From Sipunculus nudus (Eukaryota > Annelida > Sipuncula > Golfingiida > Sipunculidae): DNA of 64,000 nucleotides. The position numbers and the translations under genes were made by a program. The DNA is taken from NCBI GenBank assembly GCA_026874595.1, contig CM049317.1, forward strand, positions 37,044,401-37,108,400, given 5' to 3'. The notes below the pieces were generated by a model that saw nothing but the letters and a program-made list of their open reading frames with translations, made no database searches and was not told the origin of the DNA. Every line of letters begins with the position of its first letter. Within the stretch, counting starts at the first letter, position 1. Shown here one piece after another: positions 37,692 through 49,135 of the stretch.

Positions 37692-40136
37692 TAAAGCACG
37701 ACTACAGCTTCAAATACCATCACTTATTATTTATCATTACTTAGTATTATCCCTCCGAATCAAGCAGGTGTTCTACAAAATTATTTTACATCAGAGGCAA
37801 CCTCCGAATGATTTAAAATGAAACCTCTCAATGCTACAATACTAAAATAATGTTCAATTCCATATTCGTAGACTTTGAGAGGCTTTTGTTTAAAATTATA
37901 ACATATCTAAAGTTTCGAAATGTTATAATTTTGGGGATACTATTTGTCAAGTCCTTTATACAGATATAACACCGAGTATTTTGTATAATGGCTTTCCGAC
38001 AACGTGTTTTAATGTCTGTCAGCATATGTATTTATGATATGTGCAGAACTGTTGTCGACAATAGTTAGAAACAATATACAAAGATGAGAAACAAATTCAC
38101 ACTATGCAGCTGATTTTTTTATTCTTAAAAGATGGTGGTAGAGATCCCCTGAGAGGAACTATTGATCGATTTGATAGATTTTATTATAAAGGTGAGCTTA
38201 AAATTAAAATAGGAATGATTATGGAAATAACAATGGGAAACAAAGGAACCCAGAACACTACTGTTCTGCATTCTTTTAATAATACACTACAACATTTAAT
38301 TAATCAAACTTAAAGCCAGTGATAGAACAAAATCAAGAATTTTATAAGCACATGGAAAAGAAGACAGCACCCCGGAGGGGAATTACTTTGATGAAATCAG
38401 AATTAAAATCACAACCACCGTATTTGTTCTCACTTTTGCCAAGACCTCCATTGTCTATATGAGACAGCAAAATCTGTTTTGTAACTTTGTATAATGGGGT
38501 TAGTATGCTTGGACTCTGGACCACACTACTTAATAAACCAACTAAACTCAACCAAATTACCTGGGTAAAGAGAATGTCAAGACAGATGCCTAATCAGGAT
38601 GAGTACAACTATTTAATATATGTTTAAAAGACATGTGGTTATATGCCTGAAATATGAACATTGAACATGTAAAATATGTATCTTCCCCAAAAAGAAGTGG
38701 TTCGTGGACCATTAAGCTGAACTGAATTGGATTCACAGGTGGTCCATGTCCTAATTATAAATGTTTTGATCGTGAAAATAAAAACATTATAAGGAACTTA
38801 GAACAATGGGTAGCATGGCATCCAGGGTGCTCAAAATCATGCTTTTTGCCAATAGTCCCTAGATTATTGGTTAAACCGACCTCATTCAGTGCTGAAATGT
38901 TCTTTGTTTTTACACAGCTCACATAATGGAGGTCACAATGACCTATTTCGGATTCCCTAGAAGATTTTATGAATTGACTTTTTCACTTATTTTGTTTCCG
39001 TCATGTTTATACTTTTCACAAGGCAGACCCTATCGGTAACCCAGTAGCACATTTTTTGTGTGTATTTGTATTGTCTTGGTTGTAAGAATGTATCAAGCTT
39101 GAATATTCTCTTTTGTCATCTTTTCTGGAGATCGTCATGGTATTTGTTTTCTGCATATAGTGTAAGCTCTTCGCTTGGTTAAGGATTTCTAGTTGTTTCC
39201 GTGTACTGATTTTCCGCCTACTGCTTGGTGTACATTATATCCATGAAATGCTCCTTGGGTTTCTGACATCTTTCGGAGGAACATCTAACATATGGTCGGG
39301 GCTGGGGAGACTACTCGCGGGCCTGGGAGGTTTGGATATCGGGCTAGCTACAGGGACTTGGCCAATAAATCTGACCAATTGTTGCAATGGACAGACGACA
39401 TGGATGGTTGCCCTGTTTGGCGTGCCAAACCAACTGAGGGATTCGCTGATTTTCCTGAATGGACTGATCCGTAACTGCTGTGTAGCACGCCCACAGACCA
39501 TCACATTCGGAACATCTCGCCATATGTCGCGAGACACTCAACATTAGGATTGGATGTATTTAAGGCCCTAGGATATCCCCACGACACGGTTTTTTTCTGC
39601 GCCGGAAGTACGGCGAACAACAACTGTGGTTTATAACCAAATATTTCCTAATAAACTTCACCCCAAAGCATTGATTAAGCAAGAACAGTTAAACGTCTAC
39701 AAATATTGTTAATATACTTTTTATAAGCTTTATAATAAGGTATTTCATCTTTCCGCACGACGTCTTTATGTATGTCATTCAACAAGGCGAAGAACGAAAC
39801 AGCACGAGAATAATGTTCACGCCAGTAAGCGTACCATTCGGCGTACCAGCTTGCGTCAACTTTATCCTAATGCAGCAAAACTAGGCAAAATTACCGCAGT
39901 GCAAAACATACATGAAGTGCACGTAATCTACGAATCTCTCGCCGTATATTCCTTCAAAATAATCAATAACATCAATTAAATGTAAAGCGAGTCTCCTTAA
40001 ATGTTGGTTTGTTTTTAATCAACCCATGACGCGGCCTTGACCTTCGTCGAACTACTTCCATGGCTGCGCCCTTGATAAATCCGAGGTCAGAATCCGAATT
40101 CGGCCGAGGAGTTCCGAGTGAGACCATTATGGTCAA
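37692..40136. other. Non-coding stretch with a GC-richer block
   Basis: 39235-39550 is notably GC-rich and open in several frames on both strands (for example 39248-39547 + and 39235-39537 -). None shows a motif that I can assign, so these are left uncalled. The rest is ordinary non-coding DNA. Confidence 0.4.
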
Positions 40137-40260
40137 CACATTTCTTCATACCCAATCATATATAAATACTCTGTTTCTTGCATTATGAACTTTATAGGCT
40201 ACATTGTTACTCTACTGCGTATCAACATCTCTCCTACTCACAACATGACAAAGAAGCCTT
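40137..40260 (+). repeat. Dispersed repeat, copy 2 of 2
   Basis: Partner of 25412-25556, same order of shared phrases (ccaatca, taaatac, gtttcttgcattatg, acatga). Confidence 0.55.
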
Positions 40261-40267
40261 GTTACGG

Positions 40268-40434
40268 CCCCTATTGAAATAACATCCCCTATTGTAATAA
40301 TGATTACATTAGTGGTTACAAATGAGCTGTTTCTCATAACCCCTATTGTAATATCGTGCACTGTTGTTAAAATTGTTACATTAGGGTTGTATTTGCAACC
40401 CCTATTGTTATAAGATATTTATTACAATAGGGGT
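40268..40434. repeat. Cluster of CCCCTATTGTAATA motifs ending in a palindrome
   Basis: The 14-mer occurs at 40268 (cccctattgaaata), 40286, 40340 and 40399 in direct orientation, and inverted at 40420-40433. The last two form an inverted repeat at 40398-40434: acccctattgttataa and ttattacaataggggt, 14 of 16 pairs, around gatat. No gene is near. It might be the end of a transposable element or a protein-binding array. Confidence 0.85.
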
Positions 40435-41439
40435 AGCGGTTGCAATGGTTCTTGCACACCAGCTTTGGCCAAAAAAAATGTGAACACTGTGATACCACAC
40501 ACAAATCGATGCCTATTTACAATGTAATTAATTTAAATTGTAATTTATAATGTTATAAATATTAAATGTTGTTCCATCGATTCATGAATATTATTATCCT
40601 TTGACCAAATTACATTTTTGATTTCAATAAACACTTACAGTTACAGTTACAGTGATAAACTGTTATATACTGTTGAAAGGGCTGATAAGTCGCTGCCTTT
40701 GCCCGTAAGTTAAATTATTATTAATATAATATTGTATGTTATATATAAATTATACTATAATTAATGTTATTTATCAAATTAGTTATATATCTAACTAAAA
40801 TTAAGCCACGTATGACTGTGAAATGCTTTTCATGGAACATGAATCACATATGAAAGGATTATTTAAAGACTATTATTGCTTTATTCTGGAATTTATTCTT
40901 TATTTTAATTTTATTCCAAGAACTGTATTGTTATTTGTGGACAATATTATCATGATCCGTTAGTGCAATATGCAACGTAATAACAATACAGGTTGCACGG
41001 GGCAACCAAAATTGTAATAACGTCCAATAATGTAACAACCACGGTATTATACTATTGTTGTGTGTCATTTATAGGATAGTAACAAACAGGTGTTCAACAT
41101 TTCACTGTTATACCCCTGTTCTGAGTGATCTCCAGACAGACTGTTAGGTTTAAAAATATTTAAAATAGTGCCCTTCTTACGGCATGATAAAGATAATTTA
41201 TATTTTATCACATTCATCATTTCGAAACCATATCTATTGTGAGACCAGACGTCAGATGTAGACGTTCACATTTTCCACACGCTTTAAAGGTTACCGAGTT
41301 AAAGCTATAGACCTATTTTATAAACTTTTCCGTCGTCAGTCTGTGACACCTACGAAAAAAAGTTACTTAAGCTATTTGTGAAATGACCAAGAATTCAAAT
41401 TCACTGGATCTGTCCATTGATGTTTAGCTGCATTTGTTG

Positions 41440-41705
41440 GATGTAACATTCATTCCAGTGCTGGTATATGGCTGTAAGGTACGTGGTGCAAAAAAAACCT
41501 TACTTCAGTGAAATTGGTTGATTTGAGATTTACAAAATTGACATTAGGTGTCCCGAAGAATACATGCTCGCTGATCGTGTATGGAGATCTCGGGCAGTTC
41601 CCTCTCCATGTGGAGGTTAATGCCACACAAATCGAATTCTTGGCGCAGATTATGACAGGAAAACGTAAAATATATGTCAATCTAAGTTATATATTGTTAT
41701 TACAT
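41440..41705 (+). pseudogene. LINE ORF2 C-terminal fragment
   Basis: Translation in broken frames gives PVLVYGCKVRGAKK (from 41456). The frame at 41508-41704 follows: MKLVDLRFTKLTLGVPKNTC then SLIVYGDLGQFPLHVEV. This is the conserved block after the RT domain in many invertebrate LINEs (VLLYGxEVWG, then hhxKxhLGVxxxTxNxxVYGELGRxPL). The upstream RT and the downstream end are not readable, so only about 85 codons survive. The RT scrap at 42285 cannot belong to the same copy in simple order, because it lies 3' of this C-terminal block. Confidence 0.7.
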
Positions 41706-42284
41706 TGATATAGTACAAGTAAAGTAGTTGGTATGTGGATTATTCAGATAAGAAATGTGTCACAAAACATGTTCTCATTTTTATACATTTTACATTCATA
41801 TTTCATGTTTGGTTTATCGTTTATCAGATGACGAACCATAGCCTATAAACAAAATGTCCAAGCCTCATATGGAGCGTTAATTACTTGCTTACAGTAGGCA
41901 CTACATGAGTATGTTTCATGTATTACATTAGTTGTTATGGGGAAACGTAAACAAATATAAAACTAACAAAGTAAAATCCTCCTGATATAGTTGATAATAG
42001 TTATCATTAAAGCGAAGAATGACATAGTTATTATACAGCCTACAGCATAAAGATGATTATCATACTTGTTAACCATGTCATTTTTTTTTACAATTCACTG
42101 AAGCAGGTTTCTGATGAAGAATTTACTAATGAAAGCCGGGCAAATGGGTCACAGAAGAAATAAATAATGAAGGAGTAAGCCAGGCTACCACAACGCTTTG
42201 TAGTCATAATATTTGATATCCGGGAATTTAACATAAGAAGATAGATTCTGACTTAAGCCAGAAATTCTAAAGAAAGGAAAAATT

Positions 42285-42720
42285 AACCACAATTCTAGAA
42301 AAGACCTTTGATGCAGTATGTTACCGAAATTGAGATCCAATATGCCACATAAATATTTGAGATTAATCTCCCCGTTGATATCTTATGGTTAGTGTTAAGG
42401 AACGAAATCTGAGAGAGGTTATTCTTGAGACTGAGATACTCCAAGGTTTAGATCTAAGCCTTTTATTCTTAATGAATGAAATGATCTTCCAAAAAGGGGA
42501 TAAATGTTTAGCGTTTCGCATGCTGGATCCAACATTTGCTGTTCACACAACGCGGTCAAGCACAGCATCACATAAGCAGCTAATGCGACAACTGGACAAT
42601 CAAACTTAATTAAACTTCAACAGTTTTGTGAGGCAAAACCTTTTAAGTAGAAATTACACACCTTTGGACTGATTCTAGCACATTCTGAGCTGTAACTTTT
42701 GACTAAACACTCAAAGTTGT
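42285..42720 (+). pseudogene. Degenerate CR1/Jockey-type reverse-transcriptase fragment
   Basis: Near 42293-42330 the text reads LEKTFDAV, matching the RT palm block (D-x-EKAFDxV). The frame at 42385-42609 contains LLFLMNEMIFQKGDKCLAF, a mutated form of the LLFLxxINDLPKG block. VHTTRSSTASHKQLM follows, where the segment after the FADD box belongs. The catalytic aspartates themselves are lost (MLDPTF). QQFCEAKPFK appears in another frame at about 42619. The order is right, but every block is damaged, so the call is moderate. Confidence 0.5.
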
Positions 42721-43228
42721 GCCCCGATATTTTGATATCAGAAGCAGGATAAATTCCCTAAAGGTTGATTGAGAATGCTACATCCCTAATACGTGAATAG
42801 ACACACTCTACACTGGCATATATATCCTTAGCTTTACCGATTCCGCCATGACACACTTTTATTAAGTAAAAGTTAAAAAAATCCTCAGAGTAGCCTTAAT
42901 GGTTTGTAATTTCACTCTAAACACTAGAATTAGGAACATGCGCAAAAACATCAACATTTATTTGTTAATACAACATTCTAAAATACATACAACAAAACTC
43001 AGACATAAACTTAATACAAATCTTCCCAAATGAGCACAAGCATACAATAAAATTCCTCCTTCAGGCTTCTCTTGCATAGTTTCATCTACAAAGACCTCAT
43101 CCCGAAACAAAACACTTGGGTTTCTACACCTAGGTTAATATGCATACCTGAAAATAATACTATTAATAAAATAAATAAGTCGCAGCTTTCTGGTGACTCA
43201 TACTGGTATATGTTTATTTCTAAAAACA
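42721..43228. other. Non-coding stretch before the second hammerhead
   Basis: If the hammerhead at 43269 belongs to a Penelope-like element, its endonuclease should lie here. I could not read a GIY-YIG block in any frame. The frame at 43072-43278 (+) is unrecognised. Confidence 0.4.
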
Positions 43229-43254
43229 CATATATATATATATATATATATATA
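43229..43254. repeat. (TA)n array upstream of the second hammerhead
   Basis: About 26 bp of TA ending in a T-run. Confidence 0.95.
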
Positions 43255-43268
43255 TTTTTTCTAACCAC

Positions 43269-43316
43269 ATTCACCTGATGATCGGGTCGCATCCCGTGAA
43301 ACGGACTGTTGTGAAT
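43269..43316 (+). ncRNA. Hammerhead-like ribozyme motif
   Basis: Stem I attcac (43269-43274) pairs fully with gtgaat (43311-43316). The core CTGATGA is at 43275-43281. Stem II cggg/cccg (43283-43286 with 43293-43296) closes a 6-base loop. GAAA is at 43298-43301. A minimal two-pair stem III (A43301-T43309, C43302-G43308) gives the cleavage triplet GTT, which fits the N-U-H rule. The weak point is T43282 facing T43297 where G10.1-C11.1 is normally needed, so activity is doubtful. A (TA)n array begins 25 bp downstream, matching the layout after the hammerhead at 12072. Confidence 0.7.
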
Positions 43317-43340
43317 TAACAGTGTTGTTTTTCTTCAGAG

Positions 43341-43395
<55 letters not shown>
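43341..43395. repeat. (TA)n array
   Basis: Perfect TA run of 55 bp. Confidence 0.95.
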
Positions 43396-43396
<1 letters not shown>

Positions 43397-43488
43397 GTTT
43401 AAGTGTGTGTGTCCTTGCTAAAGAATGCCTAACCCTGTCATGCCGTGTGGGTTGGGTTCCACGATGGGCGCATAAGTTATATCACCCT

Positions 43489-43491
<3 letters not shown>

Positions 43492-43541
<50 letters not shown>
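43492..43541. repeat. (TA)n array
   Basis: Perfect TA run of 50 bp. It is the third array within 315 bp. Confidence 0.95.
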
Positions 43542-43543
<2 letters not shown>

Positions 43544-45376
43544 TTTTAGAAAGAAATATATACATATTAACCTGCAATATAAACGAAATATAAACAAAGA
43601 CTGTTAGATACCATGCGCTTTTATAAGCACGTGAAACGAAAATCCGTGCCTGTGAACAATACAGAAAATATGACATCTATACAGTATTGCCGAATTGTTA
43701 CAAGTAAAATCATCACAACCTTCAAGTCATTTAAAAGATTAAATTGCCAAGCATTGAATTAAAAGATACCTGAATACCCGCGCTTCCTGTATTTATTTAC
43801 GCTTACACAATATGTAAAGGTCAAGTTGTCAGAGAGAAAGAGATAAAATATAAATATTGCTTGTCCACTAGAGACAAATTTGTGGCCCTTTTTATCTCAA
43901 TTTATACTTCCACAAAATTACTTACTAGATGAATTATTAGCGAAGCTTTTAAGGGAGCTAGAAAACCAGTAAAGTTAAGGAATAACGGCCCAACCTTTAA
44001 CCCCTTTTCCGGTTACCACATATGTTGATTTAGAGTCAACATGATTGAAGGCTGATTCAAAGAAACTTTGGAACCAAACAAATAAAGATTTCACCTCACA
44101 TCCTCAAATGCCAAAACAATACTAAACCCGCAACAGAATATCTAACAAGCAGGTTGAAATTATCAATCGGCAGGAACCGTACGTAATGCGATATGAACAT
44201 TCACGGTTGAGCAATGACACAACATATACCTACCATTATTCCAATACATAAAAGCATTGCGTTATTAGCCCCAGGGTAAAATGCAACTAAGAAGTTTCAT
44301 ATTTCGTTAATGTTAGCAGTTTTGTAGGACTTGGTTACTCTTTACAATTACTCGGATATCCACATGTAATCTATCCGTGTTAAAAATATTGTACGATTCA
44401 AGATCTGAAGATTATTTAAAAGAAAAAGAAAAATGAGTAAACAAAACAAATGTTGCAACAAGACATTCCTTTGTACGTCTTATCAGATATATTTCTGGAA
44501 TATTTTTTGCAGTGGGAATGTTTATTAGGCAGAGAGAAAAGGGATGAGAGGGAACTTCAAAAAAAAAAATTGCACATAAAGACAGTCGAGCCTTGCATAA
44601 GGTATTATTCCGTGTATTCACTTGGTTCATGTATCCGCTTAAAATTTTTCGTCATGCTTCAAAACTAAATTTATGTAAAATGTTAGAGAGAAAAATAATC
44701 TTGATTATAACTTATGTATTAATATAGTTTACTCTAAAAAGTATATGGCTACTCTTTCGACATACTCGGGTAAAAACAATTTTGGTTTCTCAGCGCTACT
44801 CCAAGTCCAAGAACTTTGATGTCCCTTTGGATTGTGGGATATCGTCAGCCTTCCGGTTTGACATGACCTCGAAACGCGAACTCGCACATGTTGACACTGG
44901 CGGGCACATGGCCGATCGAGTGATGTAATTCTTGAACAAGTTTGTTTGTAGGGATTTATAAAATGACAAATCGAGTGAACAAGGTAGGCGTATTAGTGGC
45001 CGTTACATAATTTTCTTTTAAATACGAGTCCTTTATATACTGTAATTACAGTCCACGCACGACAGTAGAAAAACGAACATGGCCGGCGCCAGTGGAAAAA
45101 ATGGAAATGACCGGCATAAGCATCGACCCACTTATACTGTATGCACATATGATTACCGCGCTTTATATGCAGTTTTGTAGACCCAGGCCTATTGAAATAT
45201 TTTTAACGTTTTCCATCATTTTGGTATATCGGCATGGAGGTATAAAATTATATTTTTTGTCAGACAGATTTTTTTTATTGCACTTTCGGAGTTTGCTCAA
45301 ACAAGACTTCGTTTGACTTCGAAGATTCTGAAAGTTTGTCAACAAGAATTATTTTGAAAGAAAATATGTAATATGA

Positions 45377-45422
<46 letters not shown>

Positions 45423-46269
45423 CTTCAATTTACACAATATTTTCTCCATATAGAATATTATTAGCTTAATTTAGTTTTTCTGATTATCGACCACATGTCA
45501 GCCAACTTTTTCTTTTATGAAATACCCCCATTTTTAACAGATACATACACTAGACATTTATCGTTTTTTCTTTTAGGGCAGAAATGAATATAAATTCACA
45601 TAATGTGTATTTTTATTTTCAGCTCTTTTGTGTGCCTCTTGAACTTGTAACATTGCGGTTTTGATATGCAACAATGTAAGCAACATAAGTTCAACGCAAG
45701 CGTGCACCTAAAGATAAAAGTTTGTTATGATGAGCAGTAGGCCTATATGTAAAAAATACAGTAGTGTCATTCCATAAGTCAATATAATATTGGATGACGC
45801 TTGGAGGAGGTTTGTTATAGGTTCATATCTGAAATGAGATGGTTTGAAGTCCCGGGTGTTTGATTCTCTGCTAAGAGAAATAACCCCCCCCCCCCCCCGC
45901 CAACAAAAAATGAATGTATCGATCAGTGTGTGCTTTGAAATACGAGGAATAAATATTTATAGAACCAAGAGCAGTGAAGAAGACCTGCAAGAAGAATCCT
46001 ACTTTCGCAAGTTAAAATTAAACCAAATCTCTCCTTGTCACAAGAATTCTCTCTCCTCAAGGTTTCCATGAAGTTATACAAGACAAACAGAAAAAAAGGG
46101 GTAATAACAAAACCTTATTGAAAACGTACATTTTTTTCAACGTGCTTTAACCCGGTGAGAGAAACCTGTACGAAAAAACCTGTTGCTTTTATTGCTGTAA
46201 ATGTGTATATGTTTTCAAAGACACCTCGCTAAGGAATGTTAAAAAAAATGAAGCCGACCCCCTGCAAAC
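43542..46269. other. Non-coding stretch with a TA array and a C15 tract
   Basis: Contains the TA array at 45380-45420 and a run of 15 C at 45884-45898. The frames at 44412-44668, 45092-45345 and 45844-46071 show no family motif. Confidence 0.5.
45380..45420. repeat. (TA)n array
   Basis: Perfect TA run of about 41 bp. Confidence 0.95.
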
Positions 46270-48410
46270 AATAATGCGTTCTAAAAACGTCCTCACAACA
46301 TTTTAGTTAGGTTCGGATAACATTATTTTGAAACGTTCTGTGCACGCAAAAATGTATGGTTTTATGTACGGACTGTGAACGTAAAATTAGACGTTCGTTG
46401 CCGTTGTCTTTATTACGTGTTTGCAACGTTTTATCAAGTCGTTGTAGTTATGTTAAAAATACGTCTCATAAACGTTTGCTCCTAGTACAATGCTAACGTG
46501 TAATCAACATTTCTGTTAAAACGTTCTGTGCACGCAAAAATGTATGGTTTTATGTACGGTCTGTGAACGTAAAACCAGACGTCCGGTGCCGTTGTTTTTA
46601 TTACGTGTTTGCCACGGTCATCAAGTCGTTGTAGTAATGTTAGGAAAACGTCTCATAAACGTTGGCTATAAGTATAATGGTAACGTGTAAGCAACATTTC
46701 TTTTAAAATGTTCTGTACATGCAAAAATGTATGGTTTTGTGTACGGACTTTGAACGTAAAATCAAACGTTCGTTGTCGTTGTTTTCAGTACGAGTTTGCA
46801 ACGGTCATCATGTCGTTGTAATAATGTTAAGAATACTCCTTATAAACGTTTGCTATTAGTATAATGCTAACGTGTAAGCAACATTTCTGTTAAAACGTTC
46901 TGTGCACGCAAAAATGTATGGTTTTATGTACGGACTGTGAACGCAAAATCAAACGTTCGTTGTCGTTGTTTTTATTACGTGTTTGCAACGGTCGTCAGGT
47001 CGTTGTAGTAATGTTAGGAAACGTCTGATAAACGTTTGCTATTAGTATAATGCTAACGTGTAAGCAACATTTCTGTTAAAACGTTCTGTGCACGCAAAAA
47101 TGTATGGTTTTGTGTACGGACTTTGAACATAAAATCAAATGTTCGTTGTCGTTGTTTTCATAACGTGTTTGCAACGGTTTTCAAGTCGTTGTAATTATGT
47201 CAAGAATACGCCTTATTAACGTTTGTTATTAGTATAATGCTAACGTGTAAGCAACATTTCTGTTAAAACGTTCTGTGCACGCAAAAATGTATGGTTTTGT
47301 TTACGGACTTTGAACATAAAATCAAACGTTCGTTGTCGTTGTTTTCATAACGTGTTTGCAACGGTCTTCAAGTTGTTGTAATTATGTCAAGAATACGCCT
47401 TATTAACGATTGCTATTAGTATAATGCTAACGTGTAAGCAACATTTTAGTTAAAACGTTCCGTGCACGCAAAAATGTATGGTTTTATTTACGGACTTTGA
47501 ACATAAAATCAAACGTTCGTTGTCGTTGTTTTTATTACGTGTTTGCGACGTACATCAAGTCGTTGTAGTAATGTTAAGAATACGTCTAATAAACGTTTGC
47601 TATTAGTATAATGCTAACGTGTAAGCAACATTTCTGTTAAAACGTTCTGTGCACGCAAAATGTATGGTTTTGTGTACGTACTTTATACATAAAATCAAAC
47701 GTTCGTTGTCGTTGTTTTTATTACGTGTTTGCGACGTACATCAAGTCGTTGTAGTAATGTTAAGAATACGTCTAATAAACGTTTGCTATTAGTATAATGC
47801 TAACGTGTAGGAAACATTTCCGTTTAAACGTTCTGTGCACGCAAAAATGTATGGTTTTATGTACGGACTTTGAACGCAAAGCCTAACGTTCTTTGTCGTC
47901 GTTTTTATAACGTGTCCGCAATGTTTCATAAAATCATTGTAGTTATGTTTGGAATACGTCTCACCGACGTTTGTTCTCATGTATGATGATAACATGTTAG
48001 AAACGTTTCTGTTAGAACGTTCTTAGCACATACTAATGTATGGTTTTATGTACGGAATTTGATCGTAAACCCTAACGTTCTTCATAGTTTTTATTACGTG
48101 TATGAAAAGTTTCACTTTATCTTTGTACATACGCTGGGAATGTCTCATACATATTTGCTCTTAGTTTAATCAAGTGTTAGCAACATTTTTGTTAACGTTC
48201 TTTGGTCACATAAATGTGGTTTTATCTACGGAATATTTAACGTAAGATAAAACCTTCTTTGTCGTCGATTTTTTCATGAATCTACAACGTTTCACAATGT
48301 TATTGCAGTTACGTTGAGAATACATCCCATTAATTTTTGCTCCTAAGTATAATGATAACAAGTTAACGATATTCTTTCAACATAAAAAAATGTATTGTTA
48401 AGGTACAAAA
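46270..48410. repeat. 187-bp tandem satellite array, about eleven units
   Basis: Units begin at AAACGTTCTGTGCACGC or a variant at 46331, 46519, 46706, 46893, 47079, 47266, 47453, 47640, 47826, 48015 and (shorter) 48192, spacing 186-189 bp in the body. A partial unit leads in from about 46270. The core is rich in ACGTT-type words; the unit at 46893 holds 14 CpG in 186 bp. Adjacent units share private variants: 47079 and 47266 both carry aattatgtcaagaatacgcc, and 47453 and 47640 both carry gtttgcgacgtacatcaag. Copies thus arose by local duplication. The right edge decays progressively. Frames inside it (47789-47995 -) are chance. Confidence 0.97.
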
Positions 48411-49095
48411 ATACCGGAAAAGGGGAAAGTGCTCAACGCCTGTATACTCGATATATCCTAATATTTGTTCACTCGGAGTAAGTCCATTGAAAAATTATCT
48501 ATATCAAGTTAACATTAATTCTGTTAAACAGTTTCGAGTATTTTAACCAATATCTTGATGATTCAACAAGTTATCAACATGTTGACAATTCTTATGATCT
48601 GTCACCGACCGTGTGAACCGGCATGATTAATCCATATACATTAATACATTTTAAAAGATAGTACACTGTACTTTATTTATACATCACAGAGTAGGCTTTC
48701 ATATAACTGGCAATACTTCAGCTTCTGATTAGACCGCAAGTGTATTTTTCATTTCAGTCGGTGGAAGACATTTTCAATGAAATGCTAAAATTGATGAGTG
48801 CATGTGCATAGCTTTAATCATAAATCTGATCATTACTATTGTTTTCCGGCAAAATAGGAGATCATCCATTTGTCAAATCCATTTACCAACAGAAAGGTAC
48901 CATCAAACGTTCTCTTCATGTATTCAACAAAATACTAAAAGAAATTAAAATTATTTATTTATTTTACAACAGAGTCAGAGTACTTGTAGTACTCTCAGAG
49001 TTCAAGTATTTCTGTGTGATACCACTCTTGATCCCTCTCAGCCTTTCTTCTCTCAGATTTACATGGCCTGTAAAAGAAAAGTAAGTTAATTGTAA

Positions 49096-49135
<40 letters not shown>

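Noticed and set aside
39235-39547. Overlapping 99-100 codon frames on both strands as a gene
   Set aside because: Open in several frames because of GC-rich composition; no family motif in any of them.
42110-42145. ctgatga followed by a gaaag about 13 bases later
   Set aside because: The bases between cannot form a stem II, and no closing stem I is present.
46270-48410. CRISPR-like array
   Set aside because: Whole 187-bp units repeat without unique spacers, and the context is eukaryotic; it is a satellite.
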